Shown: one piece after another, positions 35,219 to 43,431 of the stretch | Layout of the letters: every line of letters begins with the position of its first letter | Position numbering within the stretch: position 1 is the first letter of the stretch | Assembly: GCF_030065885.1 (NCBI RefSeq) | Contig: NZ_JASJCS010000008.1 | Coordinates: forward strand, 76,067 to 123,992 | Source: Ilumatobacter sp. | GTDB taxonomy: Bacteria; Actinomycetota; Acidimicrobiia; Acidimicrobiales; Ilumatobacteraceae | DNA length: 47,926 bases | Reading direction: 5' to 3' | Translations under genes and position numbers: made by a program | The notes under the pieces: model-generated | The model's database searches: none | What the model saw: only the letters and a program-made list of their open reading frames with translations | What the model was told of the DNA's origin: nothing

Positions 35219-35947
35219 ATGATCGCTCCCCCCGACCTCCGCCAGCGCAGCCGCGAACTGCTGCTCGGCCGCGACGTCGCTCGACTGGCCATGCGGTCGC
35301 GACGACTCCGCACCCTCCAGCACGGCACCGGTGCCCCGGTCGTGCTGGTGCCCGGGTACGGCGCGACCGACGCCGCGCTCGCGCCGCTCCGCCGCTTCCT
35401 GACGCGCCTCGGCCACGATGCTCGACCCGTCGGCATGGGCCGCATCAGCGACGACGTGCCCGGCCAGTTCCCGGTCGTCACCGAGCGGGCGGCCGCGATC
35501 GCCGACGAGACCGGCCGTGCGGTGACGCTGATCGGGTGGAGTCTCGGGGGTGTGCTGTCACGAGAGGCCGCCAGGGATCGGCCCGACGCCGTGGAGCGGG
35601 TCGTCACGTTCGGCACGCCCGTCGTCGGCGGCCCGGCGTACACCGCGATGGGCCACCGGTACGACCCGGCGTACCTCGCCGAGGTCCAGGCGGCGATCGC
35701 CGAGCGCGAGCAGACGCCGATCACGGTGCCGGTGACGGCGTTCTGGAGCCGCAACGACGGCGTGGTCGCGCCCGAGGCGTGCATCGACCGCACGACGCCC
35801 GGCGTCGAGAACGTCGAGGTGCGCGCAACCCACGTCGGCATGAGCCTCGATCCGGATGTCTGGGCCGGCATCGCCATCCGGCTGGCCGCCGACACGGCGT
35901 CCACGGCCCGCCACACCGCGCACGAGACAGCGAGGAGCACTGCATGA
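35219..35947 (+). CDS. Alpha/beta hydrolase (lipase-like)
   Basis: A 242-residue protein. PVVLVPGYGATDAALAPL supplies the oxyanion region and LIGWSLGGVLS the Ser nucleophile elbow. FWSRNDGVVAPEA probably gives the Asp, and ATHVGMSLDPDVW the catalytic His. It resembles small triacylglycerol-lipase/PGAP1-like hydrolases. The ATG at 35219 is used, 7 nt after a TAGGAT -10 box. Its stop overlaps the next start as ATGA, so it is co-translated with the carotenoid oxygenase. Confidence 0.83.
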   Translation: MIAPPDLRQRSRELLLGRDVARLAMRSRRLRTLQHGTGAPVVLVPGYGATDAALAPLRRFLTRLGHDARPVGMGRISDDVPGQFPVVTERAAAIADETGRAVTLIGWSLGGVLSREAARDRPDAVERVVTFGTPVVGGPAYTAMGHRYDPAYLAEVQAAIAEREQTPITVPVTAFWSRNDGVVAPEACIDRTTPGVENVEVRATHVGMSLDPDVWAGIAIRLAADTASTARHTAHETARSTA

Positions 35948-37245
35948 CCAGCAAGTGGGTGACCGGCACGAAGGCGCCGGTCCACGACGAACTCGACGTC
36001 GCCGACCTCGAGGTGACCGGCGCGCTGCCGCCCTCGCTGTCGGGCCGGCTCGTCCGGATGGGACCCAACCCGATCGGCCCCGTCGCCGACGAGCACCACT
36101 GGTTCGCCGGCGCCGGCATGGTGCACGCGATCGACCTCGACGGTGGCCGGGCGACGCGGTTCGTCAACCGGTGGGTGCGCACCGTGCCGGTCAGCGACGA
36201 GCTCGGCGAGGAGACCGCGCTCGCACCGGTCACGAGCGGTGCCGACATCGCGAACACGAGCGCCCTGCACATCGCGGGGCAGCTGCTGGCGCTCACCGAG
36301 ACGTGCCCGCCGTACCGCCTCGACGCCGACCTCGCCACGCTCGGCCGTGAGGACTTCGGTGCCGGCGTCGAGCACTTCACCGCCCATCCGCACACCGACC
36401 CGGCGACGGGTGAGGTCCTCGCCGTCGGCTACGCCGCCGACGACGACCCGAGCTGCACGCTCTACACGATCGGCGGCGACGGCCGGCTGGCGTCGCAGCG
36501 CCGCATCGACCTGCTCGGTCCACGCTCGGTGCACGACATGGCGTTCACGCCGGACCACGCCGTCGTGTGGGATCTGCCGCTCGAGATGGTTCACGAGGGC
36601 GCCGACCCCGATGTCCCGTTCCGGTGGAACCGCGAGGGCGCCGCACGCGTCGGCCTCGTCGACCGGCACGACGCCGGCGCCCCGGTCCGCTGGTACGACA
36701 TCGAACCGTGCTGGGTCTTCCACCCGGTGAACGCGTACGAGACCGATCACGGGGTCGTCGTCGACGTGTGCCAGTTCGACCGGATCTTCGACGTCGACCC
36801 GACCGGCCCCGGCGATCCGTTCCCGCCCCAGCTGTGGCGCTGGACGCTCGACCGCGACGCCGCCGAGGTCAAGCGCGAGCTGATCGACGACCGCATCCAG
36901 GAGTTCCCGCGGATCGACGAGCGGCGCTGGGGCTCGCCGGCGCGGTTCGGGTACACGGTCGAGCTGTTCTCACGCCACCACTCGGCAGCGATCCTCGCGC
37001 ACGATCTCCAGACGGGCGGCAGCGCGCACTGGGCAGCCGACGACGGGCATGCGCTGGGCGAGGCGGTCTTCGTGCCCGATGCCGACGACGCCGGCGAGGG
37101 CGAAGGCTGGCTGCTGGCGATCGACTCGACGCCCGACCGGAGTGACCTCGTGGTGCTCGACGCGACCGACGTCGCCGCCGGCCCGGTCGCCCGCGTGCAC
37201 CTCCCCCAACGGATCCCCGACGGGTTCCACGGGGACTTCTACTGA
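35944..37245 (+). CDS. Carotenoid oxygenase (carotenoid cleavage dioxygenase family)
   Basis: A 433-residue non-haem iron dioxygenase of the RPE65/CCD beta-propeller family. RMGPNPIGPV and HHWFAGAGMVHAI start the fold. The iron-ligand histidines are expected in HFTAHPHTDP, SVHDMAFT, CWVFHPVNAYE and the C-terminal FHGDFY, all present. It cleaves a polyene or stilbene-like double bond to apocarotenoid-type products. The ATGA overlap with the hydrolase gene implies a two-gene operon, perhaps for release and cleavage of an esterified substrate (inference). Confidence 0.9.
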   Translation: MTSKWVTGTKAPVHDELDVADLEVTGALPPSLSGRLVRMGPNPIGPVADEHHWFAGAGMVHAIDLDGGRATRFVNRWVRTVPVSDELGEETALAPVTSGADIANTSALHIAGQLLALTETCPPYRLDADLATLGREDFGAGVEHFTAHPHTDPATGEVLAVGYAADDDPSCTLYTIGGDGRLASQRRIDLLGPRSVHDMAFTPDHAVVWDLPLEMVHEGADPDVPFRWNREGAARVGLVDRHDAGAPVRWYDIEPCWVFHPVNAYETDHGVVVDVCQFDRIFDVDPTGPGDPFPPQLWRWTLDRDAAEVKRELIDDRIQEFPRIDERRWGSPARFGYTVELFSRHHSAAILAHDLQTGGSAHWAADDGHALGEAVFVPDADDAGEGEGWLLAIDSTPDRSDLVVLDATDVAAGPVARVHLPQRIPDGFHGDFY

Positions 37246-37465
37246 ACGGGCTAGCCAGCTGAACGGGCTTCGCCGGACCGGCCGAGCCGCATCGGCTCCG
37301 CCTGACCGAGCTCGCCGCCGCTTCCCTTCGGCGCTCGCCCACCGCACGCCGCGCGACGCGGTCGGGAGGTGAGATGATCGTCGACCAACGCGGCCGCCCT
37401 CGCCGCCGCGGCGTGATTGTGCCCGGCAGCGTGGCGCCCGTCGCCTGGCGGGGTGGTGCGACCCG

Positions 37466-38218
37466 TCAGACGTCGTGGACGACCCAGACGTTGGGTTCGA
37501 CGTAGACGGCGAGATCGCGATCGAGGTCGGCGATCACCGGCACGAGCGCCCGGCCGACGATGGTCGGGCCCGGGCGATCGAACGGCTCGCCGGTCCACTC
37601 GCGCCACTCGGCGAGCGAACCCGACACGGTCATCGAGCGTGGCGCGACCCGCACGATCTCACCGCCGACTCGGACGTGGGTGCGCAGCCACGGATCCTCC
37701 GGCAGGCCGTCGGCGCGCACTCTGGCGGCGTAGCCGGCCATGTCCTCGTCGGGGAACCGGTGCTTGTTCGTGGGACGAACGGGTGCCACGAGTTGCTCGA
37801 CACCGCGGGCCCGGGCTGCCGCTCGCATCGCGCCGATCAGCCGGTCCGCGAGACCGGACCCGCGATGCTCGGAACGGATCACGATCTCGAGCGCGCTGAC
37901 GTGGGTCGCCGGGCGGTCGTCGGTGGCGTCCTGGATGCCCCACCGGATCACCTCGTCCCACCCGGCGTCGGGCAGTTCGTCGCCGCGCATGGCGAACGGC
38001 ACGGCGAAGCCCCTGGCCTGCACCGCGCCCGGTTCGTCGGGGTCCTCCACCACGAACACGAGGTCGGCGAACAGCCGCTCGCAGCGCTCGTAGTAGAGGT
38101 CCGCCGTCGGGTCGTGGAGCAGGAACGTCGGCCAGAGGTGCGTCAGCGACCACAGCTCGGTCGCGAGGTCCGGACGTTCGGCGAGCGACGCGAGGGTGAA
38201 CCGGTCGGTCGCCGCCAT
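37466..38218 (-). CDS. GNAT-family N-acetyltransferase
   Basis: A 250-residue protein. The acetyl-CoA-binding segment is IVIRSEHRGSGLADRLIGAM, with RGVEQLVAPVRPTNKHRFP following. The C-terminal part (DPWLRTHVRVGGEIVRV, MTVSGSLAEWREWTG) is conserved among actinobacterial relatives. The acceptor is unknown. The ATG at 38218 (MAATDRFTLA) is used; the longer open frame overlaps the monooxygenase gene. It converges on the carotenoid oxygenase gene. Confidence 0.75.
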   Translation of the reverse strand: MAATDRFTLASLAERPDLATELWSLTHLWPTFLLHDPTADLYYERCERLFADLVFVVEDPDEPGAVQARGFAVPFAMRGDELPDAGWDEVIRWGIQDATDDRPATHVSALEIVIRSEHRGSGLADRLIGAMRAAARARGVEQLVAPVRPTNKHRFPDEDMAGYAARVRADGLPEDPWLRTHVRVGGEIVRVAPRSMTVSGSLAEWREWTGEPFDRPGPTIVGRALVPVIADLDRDLAVYVEPNVWVVHDV

Positions 38219-38234
38219 GGGCCCGTCGCCTCGG

Positions 38235-39314
38235 CTACCCGACGACAACCGGGTCGGGTTCGAAGTCGAGCCGGCCGTGGTCGATCTCGGGGAGCACGTA
38301 CCGCGAGAACAGGTCGCATTCGGCGGCGTGGGGGTAGCCGGAGAGGATGAACGCGTCCATGCCGGCGTCCGTGAGCTCGTTGATCTTGCCGAGCACCTGA
38401 TCAGGGTCGCCGACGATGGCCGCACCGGCACCCGAGCGGGCACGACCGACGCCGGTCCAGAGATGACGGTCGGCGTAGCCCTCGTCGTCGGCGCCCTCTC
38501 GCAGCGCGGCCTGGGCTGCGACCCCTGCCGATGCCGAGTCGAGCGACTTCTGCCGGATCTCGCGCCCGGTCTCGTCGTCGAGCTTGGAGAGCAGGCGCCG
38601 GGCCGCGGCGCGGGCCTCGTCCTCGGTCTCGCGGACGATCACGTGCGACCGCCAGCCGTAGCGCAGGGTGCGGCCCTTGGCCGCGGCGCGGGCGTCCATG
38701 TCGGCCTTCACCTCGAGGACCTTGTCGGTCGTGTCGGGCCACATCAGGAAGACGTCGGCGCCCGCCGCCGCGCACTCGCGCGCCGCCGGCGAGAGGCCGC
38801 CGAAGTAGAACAGCGGGCTGCGACCCGTGACCGTGCGAGCGCGCGGCGGGTCGATCGTCAGGTCGACGAAGTCGCCGTGGTAGTCGACCGGCTCGCCGTC
38901 GAGCAGCTCGCGCAGCGCGTACATGATCTCGGTCGAGCGACGGTAGCGCGGCTCGCTGCCCAGGCTCTCCCCAGGCATCTCCGAGGAGATGATGTTGATC
39001 GTCAGCCGTCCCCCCATCATCTGATCGAGCGTCGCCAGCTGGCGCGCCAACTGCGGCACGACCAGCTCGCCGCACCGCACCGCGAGCAGCATCCGCAGCT
39101 TCGTGATCGGCGCGAGGCCGGCGGCGAAGACCGTGTTGTCGATGCCGAGTGCGTAGCCCGACGGCAGCAGCACGTTGTCGAAGCCGTACCGGTCTGCGGT
39201 CAGCACGATGTTGCGGCAGTGCTCCCACGAGGAGGCGAGTTGCGGGTCGGGCACCCCGAGGAACTCGTAGTCGTCGTCACACAGGGCGCTGAACCACGCC
39301 ATCTCGACCGTCAT
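38235..39314 (-). CDS. Alkanesulfonate monooxygenase (SsuD)-like LLM flavin enzyme
   Basis: A 359-residue luciferase-fold enzyme of the FMNH2-dependent SsuD branch. TADRYGFDNVLLPSGY, LRMLLAVRCGELVVPQLARQ, QMMGGRLTINIISSEMPGE and SPLFYFGGLSPAARECAA are the family landmarks. It may desulfonate alkanesulfonates or oxidise other small molecules. No SsuE-like flavin reductase or sulfonate transporter is nearby. Its ATG overlaps the Gfo/Idh stop by 4 nt, so the two are translated together. Confidence 0.83.
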   Translation of the reverse strand: MTVEMAWFSALCDDDYEFLGVPDPQLASSWEHCRNIVLTADRYGFDNVLLPSGYALGIDNTVFAAGLAPITKLRMLLAVRCGELVVPQLARQLATLDQMMGGRLTINIISSEMPGESLGSEPRYRRSTEIMYALRELLDGEPVDYHGDFVDLTIDPPRARTVTGRSPLFYFGGLSPAARECAAAGADVFLMWPDTTDKVLEVKADMDARAAAKGRTLRYGWRSHVIVRETEDEARAAARRLLSKLDDETGREIRQKSLDSASAGVAAQAALREGADDEGYADRHLWTGVGRARSGAGAAIVGDPDQVLGKINELTDAGMDAFILSGYPHAAECDLFSRYVLPEIDHGRLDFEPDPVVVG

Positions 39315-40462
39315 GTGCTCGCTCCGTTCATCGCCGCGTCGGCTGTGTCCGTCGGGTACGGGTTCATCATGTCAGCGCTCATGATCTCGGCCAGCTCGAC
39401 GGGTCGGCCGAGGTCGATGCTGCGGTGGGCGGCGACGCCCATGGCGACGGCCCAGTAGCCGTCGTCGAGCGTGACCTCGGGTGCGGCACCGGTGCGGATC
39501 GCCTCGATGAAGTGCAGGTGCTCGATGTAGCTCGACCCGTGGTGGAGACCCTGGTAGGCGATGCGGTCGTCGGCGACCTGGCGCTGCTCGACGCCGCCGA
39601 GTCCGTGCACGCCGCGCCGACCGACGCGCAACGTGTTCGAGGGGATGAACGCCTCGACCTTGCCCGTGGCGCCCACGACCGACGTCTCCTGCTCCTCCTG
39701 CGTGGCGTCGGCGAACATGCACAGGTCGAGCAGCGCCCGCGCCCCGCTCGGGTAGTCGACGACGACGTAGGCGTTGTCGAGCATGTCGGCGGCACGGCCG
39801 TCGTAGATCTCGTCGAGATGGTTGACGTCCTGAGCGCCCGAGGCGAAGACGCGATGCGGGCGCTCGGTCAGGATCAGGTTCATCAGGTCGAAGAAGTGGC
39901 ACGTCTTCTCGACCAGCGTGCCGCCGGTCTTCTCGGTGAACCGGTTCCAGTTCTCGACCTTGGCGAGGAAGGGGTAGCGGTGCTCGCGGATGGCGACCAT
40001 CCTCGGCGCGCCGACGACGCCGGCGCGGACCTGCCGCACGAGCTCGGCGGTGACCGACATGTAGCGGTACTCCATCGCCATCCAGGTGATCGCGTGGGCC
40101 GACCGCTCGGCGTCGAGGGCGATCAGCCGCTCGCAGTCGTCGACGCCGGTCGTCAGGGGCTTCTCGAGCAGGGCGTGCAGATCGGTCTCGAGCAGGTCGG
40201 CGGCGATGTCGGCGTGGGTGTGGTTCGGCGAGGCGACGACCACGGCGTCGCACAGCCCGCTGCCGAGGAGGTCGCGGTGGTCGTCGAAGACCGCGACGTC
40301 CGAACCTGCCGCCGCTGCGCCGGCATCGCGCGATGCCGCATGCGTGTCGGCGATGGCCGTCACGACGCCGCCCTCGAGCACGTTGACGTTCTCGATGTGC
40401 TCGATGCCCATCATGCCGGTCCCGATCACCCCATAGCGGACGATGTCGTCGGCGTGCGTCAT
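39311..40462 (-). CDS. Gfo/Idh/MocA-family oxidoreductase
   Basis: A 383-residue NAD(P)-dependent dehydrogenase. The N-terminal Rossmann motif is YGVIGTGMMGIEHIENV. The catalytic-region EKP is in HALLEKPLTTG. The C-terminal alpha/beta domain has KTGGTLVEKTCHFFDLMNL with the active-site His. Relatives act on inositols or sugars. It is co-translated with the SsuD-like enzyme downstream (4-nt overlap), an uncommon pairing. It is divergent from the dioxygenase gene. Confidence 0.87.
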   Translation of the reverse strand: MTHADDIVRYGVIGTGMMGIEHIENVNVLEGGVVTAIADTHAASRDAGAAAAGSDVAVFDDHRDLLGSGLCDAVVVASPNHTHADIAADLLETDLHALLEKPLTTGVDDCERLIALDAERSAHAITWMAMEYRYMSVTAELVRQVRAGVVGAPRMVAIREHRYPFLAKVENWNRFTEKTGGTLVEKTCHFFDLMNLILTERPHRVFASGAQDVNHLDEIYDGRAADMLDNAYVVVDYPSGARALLDLCMFADATQEEQETSVVGATGKVEAFIPSNTLRVGRRGVHGLGGVEQRQVADDRIAYQGLHHGSSYIEHLHFIEAIRTGAAPEVTLDDGYWAVAMGVAAHRSIDLGRPVELAEIMSADMMNPYPTDTADAAMNGAST

Positions 40463-40534
40463 GCCGTCCAGTCAAGCATCCCGGCCGGTCCCGCTCACAG
40501 AGGCGTTCGTCTCGATCGCACCAGCACGATCCGG

Positions 40535-40540
40535 TAGGAT
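40535..40540 (+). promoter_or_regulatory. -10 box for the DODA-type dioxygenase
   Basis: TAGGAT lies 6 nt before the GTG at 40547, with no Shine-Dalgarno sequence. Probable leaderless transcript. Confidence 0.5.
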
Positions 40541-40546
40541 GCTTGC

Positions 40547-41350
40547 GTGCGCAATCAACTGTCGAGGATGCCCGCGCTGTTCGTCGGCCACGGCAGCCCG
40601 ACGAACGCGCTCGAGTCGAACCGGTACACCGACGCGTGGCGCGAGCTCGGCCGATCGATCATCGCCGAGGCCGGCACGCCGCGGGCGATCCTCGCGATCT
40701 CTGCGCACTGGTACATCAACGCAGCGGCGGTCACGGCGATGGCGCGGCCGAGGACGATCCACGACTTCTACGGCTTCTCCGACGAGCTGTTCGCGTTCGA
40801 GTACCCGGCGCCGGGCGACCCTGACGTCGCCGGCGAGATCGTCGAGGTCGCGAGGCCGGTCTGGGTCGGCCTCGACCACGACAGCTGGGGCCTCGACCAC
40901 GGCACCTGGTCGGTGCTCGCCCACCTGTTCCCCGACGCCGACGTGCCGGTGATCCAGCTGTCGATCGATGCCACGAAGTCGGTCGGCGAGCACCTGGCGC
41001 TCGCCACGCAGCTGGCGCCGCTGCGCGAGGACGGCGTCTTGATCGTCGGCAGCGGCAACGTCGTGCACAACCTGCGGATGCTCACGTGGGGGCGCACCGA
41101 CGGCTTCGACTGGGCCGACCGCTTCGACGACGCGGCGCGCGAGGTCGTGACCGAGCGACCGGGCGACGTGGCGTCGCTGACGTCGCACGACGACTTCCGA
41201 ATGGCGGCGCCGACGCCGGACCACTTCGTTCCCCTGCTCTACACGGCCGGCCTCGCAGCAGCCGCTGGAGACCGAGCGAGGGTGACGTCGTTCAGCGAGG
41301 GCGCGACGATGGGCAGCATCTCGATGACGTCCTACCGCGTCGACGACTGA
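40547..41350 (+). CDS. LigB-type extradiol dioxygenase (4,5-DOPA dioxygenase-like, YgiD family)
   Basis: A 267-residue class III extradiol ring-cleavage enzyme. The N-terminal metal-site His is in PALFVGHGSPTNAL. Further metal or catalytic residues are in AILAISAHWYI, GLDHGTWSVLAHLFPDADVP, GSGNVVHNLR and TPDHFVPLLYTAG. The family opens dihydroxy-aromatic rings; E. coli YgiD uses DOPA in vitro. The start is the GTG at 40547. It is transcribed divergently from the Gfo/Idh operon. Confidence 0.9.
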   Translation: MRNQLSRMPALFVGHGSPTNALESNRYTDAWRELGRSIIAEAGTPRAILAISAHWYINAAAVTAMARPRTIHDFYGFSDELFAFEYPAPGDPDVAGEIVEVARPVWVGLDHDSWGLDHGTWSVLAHLFPDADVPVIQLSIDATKSVGEHLALATQLAPLREDGVLIVGSGNVVHNLRMLTWGRTDGFDWADRFDDAAREVVTERPGDVASLTSHDDFRMAAPTPDHFVPLLYTAGLAAAAGDRARVTSFSEGATMGSISMTSYRVDD

Positions 41351-41402
41351 GCGCGACGAAACCGACCCTGTGGTGCCTCGCCGCGCGCGCCAGCGTGCGG
41401 CG

Positions 41403-41759
41403 ATGGCGATCGACGATCTCGGCCAGCTGATCGGCAGGTCCGTGCTCGTCAGCATCCGATACCTCGATGCCGACGGTGAGGTCGCATCCCGGCTCCAGTT
41501 CGCCGGCATCGTGACCGCGGTCGATCCCCTGGTCGAGATCGATCACGGCGACGACGTACCGTTCACGTTGCTGCCCGAGCCGGACGCGTTCGACCCGGCA
41601 CCGCCGGGCGAGTACCGGCTGCGCGAGAGCGGCGAGACGGTCGTCGACCCCGACGTCACCTCGACCTGGACGGTCACACCGCCGCCATCGCGATCGCCAC
41701 GACGGCGACGCGGTCGCCGGTGGTGCGACCCGGAGTTCAGGTTGCAGCTCGACCCGTGA
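41403..41759 (+). CDS. Conserved small protein of unknown function
   Basis: A 118-residue protein. The core (GQLIGRSVLVSIRYLDADGE, PFTLLPEPDAFDPAPPGEYRLRE, VVDPDVTSTWTVT) matches a widespread uncharacterised bacterial family that I recall but cannot name. The final roughly 25 residues (PPPSRSPRRRRGRRW and beyond) are Arg/Pro-rich and not part of that core. The ATG at 41403 is chosen as it starts the conserved segment. Confidence 0.6.
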   Translation: MAIDDLGQLIGRSVLVSIRYLDADGEVASRLQFAGIVTAVDPLVEIDHGDDVPFTLLPEPDAFDPAPPGEYRLRESGETVVDPDVTSTWTVTPPPSRSPRRRRGRRWCDPEFRLQLDP

Positions 41760-41768
41760 GCGAGCGCG

Positions 41769-42416
41769 CTACTCGCGTGCGCCGACGAGATCGAGGAACC
41801 GCATGACGGCTTCGTCGGCGCGCCTGGCGATCGCTGCCTTCGAAGGAGGGCGCTCGCCGAGCAGGACGCGGATCTGGGTGTCCTGCACGACGAGGCCATA
41901 GAGGAGCGAGAAGGCGGCAGCGGGGTCGTCCGTGGCGAGGTGCCCCTCGTCGGCGAGCCGGGCGAGGTACTCCTCGACGATCGGACCCACCCGATGCCGG
42001 CCCGACTCGAGCAGGATCGCTGCGAGGTCCGGCGACGTCATCGACGCCCGGTTGAGCGCGACCGAGCGTTCGCTCGTCAACAGCGAGAGCAGACCGATCG
42101 CGTACCCCGTCAACGTGGCCTGCGGGTCACCGTCGCCGGCGAGGGCCGCATGGACCTGCTGCGCCGAGGCATCGGCGTTGTCGCGGATGACCGCCTCGAA
42201 CAGACCCGGCTTGCTCCCGAACCACGAGTACAGCGTCTCCTTCGAGGCGCCGGCTCTCCGGGCGATGCCGAGCATCGTCACGCCGTCGTAGCCGTGCTCG
42301 AGCAGTTCGTCGAACGCGGCCTCGATCACCCGGTGCCGCCGCTCCTCTCGTTCGCCGGCTCGGGGCCGGCCCCGACGGCTCCCCCGGGTGGCTGTCGTCG
42401 TCGTTCGGTCGTTCAT
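41769..42416 (-). CDS. TetR/AcrR-family transcriptional regulator
   Basis: A 215-residue repressor. A basic N-terminal tail is followed by the HTH (VTMLGIARRAGASKETLYSWFGSKPGLFEAVIRD, quoted as GIARRAGASKETLYSWF) and a helical ligand-binding domain. The ATG at 42416 is used. It is divergent from the membrane/DUF1772 operon. Its own promoter region is shared with that operon and contains a 6-bp inverted repeat over the -10 box. Confidence 0.87.
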   Translation of the reverse strand: MNDRTTTTATRGSRRGRPRAGEREERRHRVIEAAFDELLEHGYDGVTMLGIARRAGASKETLYSWFGSKPGLFEAVIRDNADASAQQVHAALAGDGDPQATLTGYAIGLLSLLTSERSVALNRASMTSPDLAAILLESGRHRVGPIVEEYLARLADEGHLATDDPAAAFSLLYGLVVQDTQIRVLLGERPPSKAAIARRADEAVMRFLDLVGARE

Positions 42417-42428
42417 GGCAGATCCCTC

Positions 42429-42466
42429 TTGACAAATGTACCACACCGTACGATTATTCGTAATCG
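42429..42466 (+). promoter_or_regulatory. Promoter with overlapping inverted-repeat operator
   Basis: A consensus -35 TTGACA (42429-42434), a 17-nt spacer and GATTAT (42452-42457). CGATTA-TTCG-TAATCG (42451-42466), a perfect 6-bp inverted repeat, covers the -10. CGTACGATT occurs here and again just before the AGGAGG ribosome-binding site. Likely bound by the divergent TetR protein. Confidence 0.75.
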
Positions 42467-42494
42467 AACCCGGACGTACGATTCAGGAGGAACC

Positions 42495-42920
42495 ATGACA
42501 ACCATCGATCTCACGACGGATCCGGCCGGCACCGACTCGACCATCACGGATCCGGCATCACCGGCCGATGCGTCGCGCACCGCGCTGCTCGTCGGGCTGC
42601 TGCAGGCGCTCGTCGTCGCCAACCTCGTCCAGGTACTGGCCGGCTTCACCGGCGCCGACCCGAGCCCGCCCGCCGACGTGGTCCCGGGCATCGCGGCCAC
42701 CGCGCTGCTGGGCATCGCCGCAGTGCCGATGGTGCGAGCCGGCGCACGGGCGGGCTACCGCCTCGGCATCGGCTTCTGCCTGGCGTCGATGGTCGGCATG
42801 GGCCCGCACAAGCTGTTCATGGCCGACGGCGGCGTCATCGCGCCGATGGCGCTGGTCGGGTTCGCACTCGAGGTCGCGTTCATCGTCGCGGCCGTTCGGA
42901 CGCTGCGCGAGCTCCCATGA
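42495..42920 (+). CDS. Predicted four-helix membrane protein
   Basis: A 141-residue protein with hydrophobic segments LLVGLLQALVVANLVQVLAG, VPGIAATALLGIAAVPMV, IGFCLASMVGM and LVGFALEVAFIVAAV. No family was recognised. AGGAGG precedes the ATG at 42495. It is the first gene of a two-gene operon, with an ATGA overlap to the DUF1772 gene, under a strong-looking promoter. Confidence 0.7.
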   Translation: MTTIDLTTDPAGTDSTITDPASPADASRTALLVGLLQALVVANLVQVLAGFTGADPSPPADVVPGIAATALLGIAAVPMVRAGARAGYRLGIGFCLASMVGMGPHKLFMADGGVIAPMALVGFALEVAFIVAAVRTLRELP

Positions 42921-43411
42921 GCGCCGCACGGGTGACGCTGGCGGTGGCCACGCTGCTCGTGGGCCTGGCCGCCGGATTCTTCTTCACGTACGAGGCGTCG
43001 GTGACGCTCGGCCTCGCCGAGGTCGACGACGTCACGTACGTGAGGACGTTCCAGGCGATCAACGAAACGGTCCGCAACGCCTGGTTCGGCATCGTGTTCT
43101 TCGGCTCGGTGCCGGCACTCGTCGTCGCGGTTGCGGCGAACCGGCGTGAACCGGCGGTGCGCCTCGCACTGATCGGCGCGTCGCTCGTGCTCCACCTCGC
43201 GACGATCACGGTGACCGCGACCGGCAACCTGCCGCTCAACGACGATCTCGCCTCGTACGAGCAGGTCGATGCCACGAGCGCCGCCGCCGCACGGGCTGAC
43301 TTCGAGAGCGACTGGAACCGGTTCAACCTGATCCGAGCGCTGACGAGCGGCGCCAGCTTCGCCTGCCTGGTCGCGTGCGCCCGAGGAGTCGTGCGCGACG
43401 ACGAGGCCTGA
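42917..43411 (+). CDS. DUF1772 (anthrone-oxygenase-like) membrane protein
   Basis: A 164-residue, four-helix membrane protein. FFFTYEASVTLGLAEVDDVTYV, FQAINETVRNAWFGIVFFG and GNLPLNDDLASYEQVD near DFESDWNRFNLIRA are the DUF1772 marks, including the conserved NxP and WNxxN positions. Some relatives act as anthrone oxygenases, but most are uncharacterised. It is translationally coupled to the preceding membrane gene and probably controlled by the divergent TetR. Confidence 0.82.
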   Translation: MSAARVTLAVATLLVGLAAGFFFTYEASVTLGLAEVDDVTYVRTFQAINETVRNAWFGIVFFGSVPALVVAVAANRREPAVRLALIGASLVLHLATITVTATGNLPLNDDLASYEQVDATSAAAARADFESDWNRFNLIRALTSGASFACLVACARGVVRDDEA

Positions 43412-43431
43412 CACGGCGCTTCACGTGCGGC

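Noticed and set aside
37246-37465. Gap between the carotenoid oxygenase and GNAT genes, with CTGAACGGGCT occurring twice
   Set aside because: The two 11-bp copies 17 bp apart have no evident promoter or gene context. Nothing else supported was found in this 220-bp stretch.
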